The notes under the pieces are model-generated. The model was given only the letters and a program-made list of their open reading frames with translations, searched no databases and was not told the origin of the DNA. From Gracilibacillus massiliensis (GTDB lineage: Bacteria; Bacillota; Bacilli; Bacillales; Amphibacillaceae), in the NCBI RefSeq assembly GCF_001458115.1, contig NZ_CZRP01000012.1:434001-498000 (forward strand): 64,000 nucleotides of DNA. The letters are read 5' to 3'. Shown piece by piece: positions 45,697 through 54,657 of this stretch; the first letter of the stretch is position 1, and every line of letters begins with the position of its first letter. Both the position numbers and the translations under genes were made by a program.

Positions 45697-47580
45697 ATGT
45701 TTAATAAAAAGCTGCACATACCTTTGTATATATTCGCAGCACTATTATTTGGATTAAAAACATATATCGTTTACCGTTTTGTTTTTAATATTTCATTAGA
45801 AAATGGTATGCAGGAATTGATATTACTGATAAATCCATTTGTAACTGCTTTTTTTATTTTTATGCTAAGTATATTCTTTAACAAAAGAAGACAACTTAAA
45901 TATATAAAATACGGAATTTTAATAGGTTCACTTATTTTATATTTTAATATTGTATTTTACCGAAACTTTTCAGATTTTATAACAATACCGTTATTGTTCC
46001 AAGGAAGTAATGCTGCAGACTTGGGCAGCAGCGTTCTCGGGTTAATTAAATTATGGGATATTGCATTATTTTTAGATGTTGTGATTATTTGGATTGCAGC
46101 CAAAAAATATGGTGATGTGTTAACAGCTTCATTTAAGAGAAGATATAAACAATTTGCACTTGGTATATCTGTTTTATTAGTAGTTGTAAATTACGGACTT
46201 GCCGAAATTGAACGACCACAATTATTGCAAAGAACGTTTGATCGTGAATATTTAGTTAAAAATATTGGTGTATTTAATTACCATTTATATGATGCGGTGC
46301 TACATTCCAAGTCTAAAGCACAACGAGTGTTCGCGGATGGAAATGAATTAAACGAAATCACGGACTATATGAAAGAAGAAACGTCGCAACCTGCAAGTGA
46401 AGAGATGTTTGGTGTAGCTAAAGATAAAAATGTGATCTTTGTTTCATTAGAGTCGGTTCAATCCTTTGTGATTAATAACACCATGAACGGAGAAGAAGTA
46501 ACACCATTTCTAAATGATCTGATTGATGACAGTTACTATTTTGAAAATTTCTATCATCAAACAGCACAAGGTAAAACCTCGGATTCCGAATTTTTAATTG
46601 AGAATTCATTATATCCATCACCAAGAGGTGCCGTTTATTTTACGCATGCACAGAATGATTATCATTCATTGCCTGAAATGCTTGGTAACAATGGTTACTA
46701 TTCTTCAGTATTTCATGCTAATAACAAGAGTTTTTGGAACAGAGATGTGATGTATGATAACATTGGTTATGATCACTTTTACGATGTTAATGCGTATGAA
46801 GTAACGGATGAGAATTCCGTGGGCTGGGGATTAAAAGACAAAGATTTCTTTAAACAATCACTCAAATATATGCAACAAATGGAGAAGCCTTTTTATTCTA
46901 AGTTTATTACTCTAACAAATCATTATCCATTTGATTTAGATGAGGAAGATGCAACAATTGATAAATATGATTCTAATTCAAATACGTTGAATCAGTATTT
47001 TCAAACCGTTCGATATACGGATGAGGCAGTAGAAGAATTCTTCACAAATCTTAAAGAAACTGGCTTGTATGAAGACTCTATTATTATATTAATGGGCGAT
47101 CACTATGGTATTAGTGATTTTCATAAAAAAGCTATGAGTCAATATTTAGATGAAGAATATACAGATTATCTGCATACACAATTGCAACGAGTTCCATTTT
47201 ACGTTCATATTCCAGGACAAGAGGGAGAAAATTTCTCTAAAATAGCTGGTCAAATTGATGTGAAGCCTACTATTTTAAACTTGTTAGGAATTGACCAAAG
47301 TAACGATCTTTCATTTGGTACAGATTTATTTTCTGATGACCGTAAGGACTTTATTGCGTTGAGAGATGGTAGTTTTATAACAGATGATTACGTTTATTCG
47401 AAAGACCAGTGTTACGAACGTGAGTCAGGGGAGTTAATCGATACAACTATTGAAACTACTGGTGAAGGTGAAGCGTCTGTTTGTAAACCATATTTAGATA
47501 AAGTTGAAAAAGAATTAGGTTATTCAGACGAATTAATTTTTGGAGATCTATTCAGATTTTATGATTTTGGTGACGAGTAG
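45697..47580 (+). CDS. Lipoteichoic acid synthase family protein (LtaS/YqgS type)
   Basis: A 627-residue protein with five N-terminal membrane segments (to about residue 175) and a large extracellular sulfatase-like domain. VIFVSLESVQSF (metal ligand Glu), catalytic Thr in QGKTSDSEF (about 294), HANNKSFWNRD and MGDHYG are all present. It polymerises glycerol phosphate or primes lipoteichoic acid. Position after glcK matches B. subtilis yqgS. Which LtaS paralogue role it plays cannot be told from sequence alone. Confidence 0.93.
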   Translation: MFNKKLHIPLYIFAALLFGLKTYIVYRFVFNISLENGMQELILLINPFVTAFFIFMLSIFFNKRRQLKYIKYGILIGSLILYFNIVFYRNFSDFITIPLLFQGSNAADLGSSVLGLIKLWDIALFLDVVIIWIAAKKYGDVLTASFKRRYKQFALGISVLLVVVNYGLAEIERPQLLQRTFDREYLVKNIGVFNYHLYDAVLHSKSKAQRVFADGNELNEITDYMKEETSQPASEEMFGVAKDKNVIFVSLESVQSFVINNTMNGEEVTPFLNDLIDDSYYFENFYHQTAQGKTSDSEFLIENSLYPSPRGAVYFTHAQNDYHSLPEMLGNNGYYSSVFHANNKSFWNRDVMYDNIGYDHFYDVNAYEVTDENSVGWGLKDKDFFKQSLKYMQQMEKPFYSKFITLTNHYPFDLDEEDATIDKYDSNSNTLNQYFQTVRYTDEAVEEFFTNLKETGLYEDSIIILMGDHYGISDFHKKAMSQYLDEEYTDYLHTQLQRVPFYVHIPGQEGENFSKIAGQIDVKPTILNLLGIDQSNDLSFGTDLFSDDRKDFIALRDGSFITDDYVYSKDQCYERESGELIDTTIETTGEGEASVCKPYLDKVEKELGYSDELIFGDLFRFYDFGDE

Positions 47581-47618
47581 AATTAACTGAGATATTGACA
47601 AAAGAATGTTTAAATTAA

Positions 47619-47662
47619 AAAATCCAAACGAATCGAAATAACTTTCGATCGTTTGGATTTTC
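47619..47662 (+). terminator. Terminator after the LtaS-type gene
   Basis: AAAATCCAAACG (47619-47630) pairs with CGTTTGGATTTT (47650-47661). An inner ATCGAAA/TTTCGAT stem extends it. Confidence 0.85.
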
Positions 47663-48215
47663 GTGCGTATTAGGAAGAAACTGCGCAATAACCGATGTGT
47701 ATATAGCTAAAGTGATAATTTTGAAATGTATTGTCCGATAAACATCCGCTCCGGCTGCCCACTTTCCTTTCCGTGGGGTTTTACCTTCAGCTAACTTTTT
47801 CAAGCAAAAAGCGCTCGAAAAAGTGGATCTTCAGGTAAAACATTCCCACAGGAGTGAAAGTGGGCGGCCTTGCGTTATAAATGATTCTACAACAATTGTA
47901 ACAGTTATCAATTTGAGCTTTTTAGAATTGTTAATGTTTTTCGTTAAAGTGATGAGATAAAAGTCATTATTATAACTCTTACTTCCATTGTATAATTTCA
48001 TCTAGCGTAGGCGTCCGTTTCGACTCCTGGGGGATTAGCATGATCTGAAGATCCACTTTGAAAAGTGACTTTCTTTTCAAAGTTAGCTGAAGAGCATGCC
48101 CCCCCCCGGAAAGCGAAACGGGCAAGCCGCAGCGGTTTCCAAGTACAAACATCATGTCAAAATTACCACATCATTTGTTGCACAGTATCCTTATATTGCG
48201 CAACATTACATAATG
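47663..48215. repeat. Element II copy 3, full-length (~550 nt)
   Basis: Two inverted palindromic modules: about 47740-47880 (CGCTCCGGCTGCCC...GTGGGCGGCC) and 48000-48140 (GCGTAGGCGTCCG...GGGCAAGCCGCAGCG). Each has GTGGATCTTCAG/CTGAAGATCCAC arms, and the outer ends are related (TGCGCAATA motifs). A run of eight C at about 48101-48108 interrupts the usual GCCCCCGGAAAG. Short frames here are not genes. Confidence 0.8.
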
Positions 48216-48281
48216 TATCACTCATATTTGATTAAGAGAAAAATTCATGTTTTCACTTCGTTTTCATATTTTTTGATAATT

Positions 48282-48310
48282 AAAAAAGACGCCGTATTGG
48301 CGTCTTTTTT
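48282..48310. terminator. Terminator of the DUF2759 gene
   Basis: AAAAAAGACGCC (48282-48293) and GGCGTCTTTTTT (48299-48310) form a 12-bp stem usable on both strands. The stop codon of the minus-strand gene lies at its edge. Confidence 0.9.
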
Positions 48311-48488
48311 AGCTTTCGAATAGTGGACGAATAAGTTCCCAATATAAAGTTGCGATAGAAAAGAAGCCAAATACAAGTGCAGATAAACCTGCAAAAGCTA
48401 CTCCAAACATGTTTTGAGCCTTGAATTCACGTACAATGGCCATAACACACAGAATCGTTACTATCAGAATAATAAAGCCTAATTCCAT
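48309..48488 (-). CDS. DUF2759 family small membrane protein (YqgW position)
   Basis: A 59-residue protein with two hydrophobic segments (MELGFIILIVTILCVMAIV and VAFAGLSALVFGFFSIATLYW) around a short polar loop (REFKAQN). The ATG chosen follows AAGGGGGAAACA; a longer frame of 16 residues has no ribosome binding site. B. subtilis yqgW, before yqgX, is similar in size and place. Function is unknown. Confidence 0.75.
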   Translation of the reverse strand: MELGFIILIVTILCVMAIVREFKAQNMFGVAFAGLSALVFGFFSIATLYWELIRPLFES

Positions 48489-48635
48489 TATTGTTTCCCC
48501 CTTACATGCGAACATATCATTTTCATTATAAACCATTATCGTTATAATATGTATAGATAGCTAATCCATTCTTATTTTAAAACAAAAGTAACGATTTGTC
48601 TATTAAAACATGACAGAAACGGAGTGTTTACCTTT

Positions 48636-49259
48636 ATGAAAGTGGAAAAAATAACGTTAGGTTCATTATCAACAAATTGTTATATAGTTATTGATCAAAA
48701 GGAGGCTATTATAATTGATCCTGCCAGTGATAGTGAATCCATTAAAAATAAAGTAACCGAGTTAGGAGTAGTACCAAAAGTTGTTTTATTAACACATGCT
48801 CATTTTGATCATATTGGCGCATTAGAAGATATTAGAGAACATTTTAAAATTCCTACTTATCTACATGAAATGGAACATGATTGGTTACGTGACTCCAAAT
48901 TAAATGGTTCGAGCTTATTTGGACTTGGTGAAGTAACAGCTAAACCAGCAGAATATCATTTTGATAAATCTCAGTATCGATTTGGCTCAATAGAGTTAGA
49001 AGTAAGACATACACCAGGACATTCACCAGGAGGTGTCGCATTTGTTTTTAGAGAAGATCGTTTTGTTGTTGGTGGGGATAGTTTATTTGCTGGTGGAATA
49101 GGAAGGACAGATTTACCTGGTGGTGAGTATCAACAGTTAGAGAAAAGCATTCAAGACCAATTTTACACATTACCAAATGATTTTGTTGTATATCCAGGGC
49201 ATGGTCCTAATACTACTATAAAAGCAGAAAAGCTTAATAATCCATTTGTTCAAGGATAG
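48636..49259 (+). CDS. yqgX: MBL-fold metallo-hydrolase (YqgX-like, glyoxalase II type)
   Basis: A 207-residue metallo-beta-lactamase-fold hydrolase. Metal ligands are visible in LTHAHFDHIG (about 53), HTPGHSPGG (about 128), GGDSLFAGGIGRTD (about 148) and YPGHGP (about 190). It is of the small glyoxalase II-like type, with thioesterase activity expected; the substrate may be a bacillithiol conjugate, which is inference. The ATG follows GGAGTG. Next to the comG locus as in B. subtilis. Confidence 0.9.
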   Translation: MKVEKITLGSLSTNCYIVIDQKEAIIIDPASDSESIKNKVTELGVVPKVVLLTHAHFDHIGALEDIREHFKIPTYLHEMEHDWLRDSKLNGSSLFGLGEVTAKPAEYHFDKSQYRFGSIELEVRHTPGHSPGGVAFVFREDRFVVGGDSLFAGGIGRTDLPGGEYQQLEKSIQDQFYTLPNDFVVYPGHGPNTTIKAEKLNNPFVQG

Positions 49260-49261
49260 AT

Positions 49262-49296
49262 AAAACGCTCTGATCGATTTAAGATCAGAGCGTTTT
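49262..49296. terminator. Bidirectional terminator between yqgX and yqgY
   Basis: AAAACGCTCTGATC (49262-49275) and GATCAGAGCGTTTT (49283-49296), 14-bp stem between convergent genes. Confidence 0.92.
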
Positions 49297-49301
49297 AGTC
49301 C

Positions 49302-49544
49302 TTAATGTCCAAATCCAGGAACAAGAATGAAGTTGGTATAGAAAGTAAATCCAATAAAGAAAACAGTACAATAAGCTCCGAATAAATACATATACATTCT
49401 TTCAGATAATTTTAAGAATCCAACACCTAGAAAAAAGATCGTTTGTGCTAAGAATAGATATGCCATGGTTACCATGTCACCAACAAAAAACATCACTGTA
49501 AATATACCTGTCCAAAAGGCAAGCATACGGAAAACACGATCCAT
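49302..49544 (-). CDS. yqgY: DUF2626 family membrane protein (YqgY)
   Basis: An 80-residue protein with three hydrophobic segments (MLAFWTGIFTVMFFVG, MAYLFLAQTIFFLGVGFL, YLFGAYCTVFFIGFTFY), of the DUF2626 type and the same length as B. subtilis YqgY. The start MDRVFRML follows GGAGGGGGAACA; the upstream eight-codon extension covers that site and is rejected. Function is unknown. Confidence 0.82.
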   Translation of the reverse strand: MDRVFRMLAFWTGIFTVMFFVGDMVTMAYLFLAQTIFFLGVGFLKLSERMYMYLFGAYCTVFFIGFTFYTNFILVPGFGH

Positions 49545-49684
49545 TGTTCCCCCTCCTTCTAAAATCACTATGTATCAAACATATTATAAACGAGTATGTC
49601 AAAAATGTAAATTATTCTAATACATTGATTTTAATTTTTACTTATTTGTTCATAATATGTCTACATAGTTTATTTTCTATACCT

Positions 49685-50056
49685 CTAATCATTTAACTCA
49701 ATGTTGATAATTCGCGAACTGCCTTTATGTGTCGTTAATTCCATTTGGTAAATTTCTCTATTTTCAACATTAAATAAATGAATTGTTACATTTCCATCGG
49801 GAAAGGTGTATTGAAAGGGGGGAGAGGTTTCTTCCAGTACTTCAAGATGTAGGGAAGCATAAGCTTTTTGATACAGCATTTCTAAGCGAAATTGTTCGTG
49901 ATTCAATTCATTTACTTTTTGCTGATGTTGAAGTTGTTGTATCTGATGGAAGGTGAATAATAATAAAATCAGTAGGATAAAACTAGTTAGCGGAAAAATA
50001 TAGCCTCTTTCATTATTCCATCTTTTTAAGAAGTGTTTTTTCAATTTGTTCACCAC
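49685..50056 (-). CDS. comGG: Competence pseudopilus protein ComGG
   Basis: A 123-residue minor pseudopilin-like protein. It has a short basic N-terminus, NNERGYIFPL, and a hydrophobic segment (about 20-37), followed by a coiled-coil-like glutamine-rich stretch and a beta-rich tail. It is the last comG gene, overlapping comGF by 44 nt. It starts with GTG; a second GTG follows directly, so the start is uncertain by one codon. Weak sequence conservation is normal for ComGG, so the call rests on position and shape. Confidence 0.8.
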   Translation of the reverse strand: MVNKLKKHFLKRWNNERGYIFPLTSFILLILLLFTFHQIQQLQHQQKVNELNHEQFRLEMLYQKAYASLHLEVLEETSPPFQYTFPDGNVTIHLFNVENREIYQMELTTHKGSSRIINIELND

Positions 50057-50462
50057 TATCTGTCAAAATGTATATCTTAATATCATCTTCATTTTCTGCT
50101 ACTCTAAATTCTTGAATATTACGTACTAATTCCTCGTGACCTCTTTGATTTACTTGTCGCCGGATCTTATGTTTATGCAGAGAGATAACAACTATATCTC
50201 CATTGTTTTGCAAAAAATAAAGCTGATTATTTTCTACATCAACTTGTTTAGACAGTTGTGCTTCTAATTCGATAATGTGATGAAATTGAGTAAACATCGG
50301 TAATTCTTCATCGTCACTTTGTTTCCAGAGTAAATCGGATTGTGATAGCCAAGAAAGTAATATCATTAATAAAAGTATGGAAACTAGCGCTTCGAGCATG
50401 ATATAACCTTTTTCAGACCGGCTTACCATGTAAACATTTCGTTTGTTTCGTTTGCTTAGCAT
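50013..50462 (-). CDS. comGF: Competence pseudopilus protein ComGF
   Basis: A 149-residue pseudopilin-like protein with SEKGYIMLEALVSILLLMILLSW, a type IV-like N-terminal segment, then a globular part with KIRRQVNQRGHEEL. It overlaps comGE by 50 nt if the first ATG is used. The ATG 11 codons later would give a leader length closer to other pseudopilins; neither has a strong ribosome binding site, so the start is uncertain. Confidence 0.85.
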   Translation of the reverse strand: MLSKRNKRNVYMVSRSEKGYIMLEALVSILLLMILLSWLSQSDLLWKQSDDEELPMFTQFHHIIELEAQLSKQVDVENNQLYFLQNNGDIVVISLHKHKIRRQVNQRGHEELVRNIQEFRVAENEDDIKIYILTDSGEQIEKTLLKKME

Positions 50463-50757
50463 TGATCCATGTCACACATCCTTTTAATAATGTCGGTGTT
50501 GAAGTAAATTCGATGGTGATAGGTGTACTAATTACATCATGATAAATGAATTTATCTTCTTCCGGTTGATTGAGAATTGCTTTATGCAATTCTTCGGAGA
50601 GAAAGTAGATCGCTGCTGTTTCTTCATGGATAATTTTCTTTTCTAAGAGTAAATGATATTGGATCGGTAGTAATGTCAAGCATACAGTGAAAAATAACAT
50701 CGTTGAAATTAGTGTTTCGAGGATATAAAACCCTTTTTGGTTACGATTTTTCGTCAT
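50413..50757 (-). CDS. comGE: Competence pseudopilus protein ComGE
   Basis: A 114-residue minor pseudopilin with the prepilin-like stretch QKGFYILETLISTMLFF near the N-terminus and two C-terminal cysteines (GCVTW, KCLHG). It works with the other ComG proteins in the DNA-uptake pseudopilus. It overlaps comGD by 17 nt. The start at MTKNRNQKG follows AAGGAAG; a six-codon longer version is unlikely. Confidence 0.83.
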   Translation of the reverse strand: MTKNRNQKGFYILETLISTMLFFTVCLTLLPIQYHLLLEKKIIHEETAAIYFLSEELHKAILNQPEEDKFIYHDVISTPITIEFTSTPTLLKGCVTWINAKQTKQTKCLHGKPV

Positions 50758-51181
50758 AACATCTTCCTTTTCCAAAAGGACATGTAATAAAATACAGACT
50801 TGTTTTTGTTTTTACCTTCATGGTACCTGGGTCACTAAAATTGCCTTTTGGTGAAAATTTTATCGGCATCGTCAATGTATCTGGTTCTATAATCCAGTTG
50901 CTCGGATAGTTTCGTACCAATATTTTGGAGCCTAAACCACCTTTGCGTATAAGATAACGGTTTTTTTCTCTTTCAAATTGAAGGTAATAATTTTCCTTTT
51001 TGGTCATAGCAAGTTGCTGTAGATAAAGTAAATCTTGATCAAATTCTTTAATGAATTTTTGATATTGGATTGTGTCATATGTTTTTAAGGACACACTATA
51101 AGTTATCGAGAGAAGTAAAGAGATTAATGCTAATGCAATTAACAGTTCGATAAGAGTGAATCCTGATTGATTAGTCTTCAT
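50741..51181 (-). CDS. comGD: Competence pseudopilus protein ComGD
   Basis: A 146-residue minor pseudopilin: leader MKTNQSG, cleavage and methylation site G|FTLIELLIALALISLLL, then a helix and a beta domain ending in CPFGKGRC. The prepilin signature would be processed by ComC. It overlaps comGC by 11 nt. Confidence 0.9.
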   Translation of the reverse strand: MKTNQSGFTLIELLIALALISLLLSITYSVSLKTYDTIQYQKFIKEFDQDLLYLQQLAMTKKENYYLQFEREKNRYLIRKGGLGSKILVRNYPSNWIIEPDTLTMPIKFSPKGNFSDPGTMKVKTKTSLYFITCPFGKGRCYDEKS

Positions 51182-51494
51182 TATTTACGTTATCGGTAAT
51201 TGTTAGGTTGAAAGAGTCTGTGGTATCTATTGCTATGATACTTGCTCCATTATTACATTCTAATGTATCGACATATTCTCCCTCTAGATCGTCTAGATTA
51301 CTTGGCTTTTCACCATGATCAATTTCATATGCAATCACTTGATTTTCAACCATTTGTAATAGAGCATCACAGCCTTTACTGCTTATTTGAGTACTTTTAT
51401 CAGCTAAGTTTGGCACAATCAGAATCAGTAAAATACTGATTACAGCTAAGACAATTAACATTTCAATTAAAGTGAACCCTTTTTGGTTTTTCAT
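51171..51494 (-). CDS. comGC: Major competence pseudopilin ComGC
   Basis: A 107-residue major pseudopilin with the leader MKNQKG, prepilin peptidase site G|FTLIEMLIVLAVISILLIL, and two cysteines (SSKGCDAL and LECNNG) that form the conserved intramolecular disulfide in B. subtilis ComGC. The ATG is 6-8 nt after AAAAGGAGAATG; a 41-residue longer frame overlaps comGB and is rejected. It polymerises into the fibre that carries DNA to ComEA. Confidence 0.95.
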   Translation of the reverse strand: MKNQKGFTLIEMLIVLAVISILLILIVPNLADKSTQISSKGCDALLQMVENQVIAYEIDHGEKPSNLDDLEGEYVDTLECNNGASIIAIDTTDSFNLTITDNVNNED

Positions 51495-51508
51495 TTTACA
51501 TTCTCCTT

Positions 51509-52561
51509 TTACATGGTTTGGATATAGTCGAACATTGGTAACATTAAAGATAAATAAACGAATACAACAAATAATGCTAAAATAGATAACAGAATTGGTT
51601 GTAAGAGGGTTATCCACTTCTTCAAATACATTTCAATTTGTTGGATTAAATGGTCGGCGTAGAGTGTTAATTCTTTTTGCAATTGGGTTTGATTACGATC
51701 TTTAGTCATTATCTTCGTTAATTGGTCTTCTAGTAATTGACATTGGGGAAAAATAGTTGCATAACTGTAACCTTGGGCTAGATGGTCACTAATGAGCATG
51801 CCATAATGATTGATGATGGTTTGATGTTGTTCCGATTTTATTACCTGAAGACTGTCCCGCATTGTTAAACCACTCTGAAAAAGACTAGCTAGATGGGTTG
51901 CCAACAAATAAGTGGTTCGCATTTTGCTATAGCGATTATAAATAGGGATATTCAGAATTAGCTTAATTTTGGATTCTATCGATAAAGCATTTTTAAATAG
52001 TACCGTAAATACAAATAACAACAAACCAGCAATTACACAAATAATCGTTCCATAAAAGACGGTATTAATGACGATTTCTGCTGTATGGAAGACACTGCTT
52101 ACGTCCTGATTGGCACCGAGTAATTGTGTAAAGGAAGGGAAGATCGTTGTTTTCATAAAGTACAGAATAATGAAGAAAAAAAGGAAAAGAAAAAGCGGGT
52201 ATCGAGATAGTTTCTTCAATTTTGTGGTGAATTGAATGCGCTGTTGAAGAATCTGACAACACTGTTGTAAACCATAGGTCAGATTACCATGATGTACAGC
52301 TATTTTTAGAAAATGGATAACTTCCTGATTAAAATGTGTTTTTTCTAAAGTATCGACAAAAGATTCACCGCGATATAATAAATCTTCCATTTCTTGAAGC
52401 AATGGTCTTAGCTGCTTTTCCCATTTTAAAATATCTATTACATCGTTAAGGCTATAACCATTTTTTAATAATTGTTCAAAACGGTACAGTATACGATATT
52501 GATCAACTAGTGATAATTTCTTTTGGGATACGTTATGGAGCGATAATATAACCGTAAGCAT
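51509..52561 (-). CDS. comGB: Competence polytopic membrane protein ComGB
   Basis: A 350-residue GspF/PilC-type platform protein with two GspF repeats (FEQLLKNGYSLNDVIDIL and LASLFQSGLTMRDSLQVI) and three main membrane segments. It forms the inner-membrane base of the pseudopilus with the ATPase ComGA. It overlaps comGA by 29 nt and ends 14 nt before the ComGC start. Confidence 0.93.
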   Translation of the reverse strand: MLTVILSLHNVSQKKLSLVDQYRILYRFEQLLKNGYSLNDVIDILKWEKQLRPLLQEMEDLLYRGESFVDTLEKTHFNQEVIHFLKIAVHHGNLTYGLQQCCQILQQRIQFTTKLKKLSRYPLFLFLFFFIILYFMKTTIFPSFTQLLGANQDVSSVFHTAEIVINTVFYGTIICVIAGLLLFVFTVLFKNALSIESKIKLILNIPIYNRYSKMRTTYLLATHLASLFQSGLTMRDSLQVIKSEQHQTIINHYGMLISDHLAQGYSYATIFPQCQLLEDQLTKIMTKDRNQTQLQKELTLYADHLIQQIEMYLKKWITLLQPILLSILALFVVFVYLSLMLPMFDYIQTM

Positions 52562-53519
52562 ATGCTTTTCTCCTTAAATTTTGAAAAGATGAACGATATG
52601 TGAGTTCTTTTGCTGTTAAAACTTGTTCGATAGCTTTTCTGTCTAATAATTCTAAGATTGCAGCTCGTTGATCTTTATACTTGATCATGTTTAGTGAAAG
52701 CAGTTGAATGGAGGCTACAGCGACTAAATTGTGTTCAATGTCTATTTTTTTAATACCCATTTCAAGGAGTCGGTGAATGGTACCTTCTGCATTATTTGCG
52801 TGTAAGGTGGATAAAACAAGGTGTCCCGTGTTAGATGCACGAAATGCAAATCTTGCGGTCGCTTGATCACGAATTTCTCCAACCATAATAATGTCAGGGT
52901 CATGTCTTAAAGCAGCTTTTAAACCAACGTCATATGTCATTCCAGCTTTTTCATTCACTTGTACCTGTAAAACATTATCTAGTGGTTTCTCGATCGGGTC
53001 TTCTAAAGTGATTGTTTGTAATTGGTTATCTTCCATAAAGGCTTTTATTACAGCATATAAGGTAGTTGTTTTACCTGAACCGGTAGCACCTGTTAGTAAT
53101 ACTAAACCAGTTTTTAAATTTAACCATTTTTTGATTGCATGTAATTGGTTTGGGAATAAGAATAATTGTTCAATGGAATGTATCTGTTGTTGAGGTAATA
53201 TTCGAATCGCCAAACTTTCTAAATGGTTTGCAGGTAATGTTGAAAGACGAAGTGAATAGTTTTGGTTATTGTATTGATAATGGATAGACCCTTGTTGTGG
53301 CATTCGATTCTCGCCGATATCCATTTTACCGGCAAATTTGTAATAAGAAACGATCATGGTATACTGTTGTTTCGAAAGAGAAGTATGAAGTGTCCGTTTT
53401 CCGTTACAACGGAAATAAACTTGTACGTTATGTTCGAGAGGAATGAAGTGGATATCTGACGCATAATCTTGTATAGCAGCCTGCAGGATATGATTGGAGA
53501 TAGCTGAGGCTTTGCTCAA
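52533..53519 (-). CDS. comGA: Competence ATPase ComGA
   Basis: A 328-residue traffic ATPase of the GspE/PilB type: a short N-terminal domain (SDIHFIP, VYFRCNGKR), Walker A TGATGSGKTTT (about 142), Asp box ITLEDPIEKPL, Walker B DPDIIMVGEIRD and the His box SNTGHLVLSTLHAN. It powers pseudopilus assembly for DNA uptake. It starts with TTG after GGAGGTGAAC. No typical ComK box is seen in the 115 nt before it. Confidence 0.95.
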   Translation of the reverse strand: MSKASAISNHILQAAIQDYASDIHFIPLEHNVQVYFRCNGKRTLHTSLSKQQYTMIVSYYKFAGKMDIGENRMPQQGSIHYQYNNQNYSLRLSTLPANHLESLAIRILPQQQIHSIEQLFLFPNQLHAIKKWLNLKTGLVLLTGATGSGKTTTLYAVIKAFMEDNQLQTITLEDPIEKPLDNVLQVQVNEKAGMTYDVGLKAALRHDPDIIMVGEIRDQATARFAFRASNTGHLVLSTLHANNAEGTIHRLLEMGIKKIDIEHNLVAVASIQLLSLNMIKYKDQRAAILELLDRKAIEQVLTAKELTYRSSFQNLRRKAYAYGYIIAP

Positions 53520-53622
53520 TTAAATGTTCACCTCCTATTTTTATCATGGTACAATACATATATTCGACATCAATCTGTTTATTCCTTCAAAAAAATAAAA
53601 AAAGATGGAGGACGTTAAAAAA

Positions 53623-54120
53623 ATGAAAAGTATATATTTAATTGGTTTTATGGGAAGTGGAAAGACAAGTATCGCGATACGATTACAAGAAAAATTAAAT
53701 TGTAAATTACAAGATACAGACCAAATGATAGAAGTGCATTATAACATGGAGATACCAACCATTTTTACTGAAAAAGGAGAAGAAGTTTTTCGAGAATATG
53801 AAAGCTCCATATTAAAACAAACTGAACCGGAAGACGCAATTGTTGCTACTGGTGGCGGGATTATTGAAAAGGAAGAAAATCGTAAATGGCTTCGAAATAA
53901 GGAGAATGTCTTCTTTTTAGAAACATCTTGGGAAGAAATAAGTCGACGATTAATTGATGATCAATCAAGACCAATATGGAACAATCAAAGTAGAGATAAA
54001 CAACAGTTATTAGAACAACGTCTACCAAAGTATCATGAGGTTGCGAATTTCATTATCAAAACAGATGGAAAAAGCGTAGAGACGATCACTGATGATATTA
54101 TTTCTAAGATAAATGCATAA
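53623..54120 (+). CDS. aroK: Shikimate kinase
   Basis: A 165-residue kinase: P-loop GFMGSGKTS (residues 8-16), DTDQMIE (about 32), REYESS, GGGIIEK (about 78) and RPIW. It phosphorylates shikimate in the aromatic amino acid pathway; aroQ lies 6 kb downstream. The ATG follows GGAGGACG; an earlier in-frame ATG is at the ribosome binding site itself. Confidence 0.94.
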   Translation: MKSIYLIGFMGSGKTSIAIRLQEKLNCKLQDTDQMIEVHYNMEIPTIFTEKGEEVFREYESSILKQTEPEDAIVATGGGIIEKEENRKWLRNKENVFFLETSWEEISRRLIDDQSRPIWNNQSRDKQQLLEQRLPKYHEVANFIIKTDGKSVETITDDIISKINA

Positions 54121-54172
54121 ATAAGAGGATTGTTGGTAAAAATAGCAGTAAAATGATAAAGGTGTGAGTCTA

Positions 54173-54355
54173 TTGGCCAACAATGATTATGTCAAATATA
54201 TGACACAAAGAATTGTCAAGTATATGGATACACCGAAAGATGAGCGAAAAAAATCGAAAGCAGAGCGTCAACAAGAAGAAATAGTGGTTTCTAACAAATG
54301 GTTCGGTGTATTACCATTCGCATTTCGATTGTTAATACAAAAAAGAAAACACTAA
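54173..54355 (+). CDS. yqzE: YqzE family protein
   Basis: A 60-residue basic protein (ANNDYVKYMTQRIVKYMDTPKDERKK ... NKWFGVLPFAFRLLIQKRK) with the pattern of B. subtilis YqzE, found at the comG locus. It starts with TTG 8 nt after AAAGGTG. Function is unknown; comG association is positional. Here it is on the opposite strand from comG, next to aroK. Confidence 0.82.
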   Translation: MANNDYVKYMTQRIVKYMDTPKDERKKSKAERQQEEIVVSNKWFGVLPFAFRLLIQKRKH

Positions 54356-54379
54356 AAGCATGCAAAAGAACCTCAACAG

Positions 54380-54424
54380 AATCCAAACAATATCAAATGA
54401 TAATCGATATTGTTTGGATTTCTT
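54380..54424 (+). terminator. Terminator after yqzE
   Basis: AATCCAAACAATATC (54380-54394) and GATATTGTTTGGATT (54406-54420) form a 15-bp stem with an 11-nt loop, then TCTTC. Confidence 0.85.
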
Positions 54425-54427
54425 CAT

Positions 54428-54646
54428 GAATAAAAGCAGGATTATGCGACATAACCCTTTGCTGCGGAATAATCTTTGAGATCTGATAACTGTGTGAAAA
54501 TCGCTCCGGCTTGACCACTTCCCTTTCCATGGGGTTTTCCCTTACCCGCGGAAAGGGAGGCGGACAAGCCGGAGCGATTGCTAAGCACATATAACATCTC
54601 ATAATTATCACTATAATAGTGTCGCAAAATCCTTCGTTTGTTCATC
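54428..54646. repeat. Element II deletion derivative B (~219 nt)
   Basis: The left end GCAGGATTATGCGACATAAC and the complementary right end (GTGTCGCAAAATCCTTCG) flank a shortened centre. There CGCTCCGGCTTGACC...CTTTCC joins directly to its inverse (GGAAAGGGAGGCGGACAAGCCGGAGCG). The apical hairpins with GATCCACTT are missing. Lies between yqzE and yqhG. Confidence 0.82.
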
Positions 54647-54657
54647 AATATTGTTGA

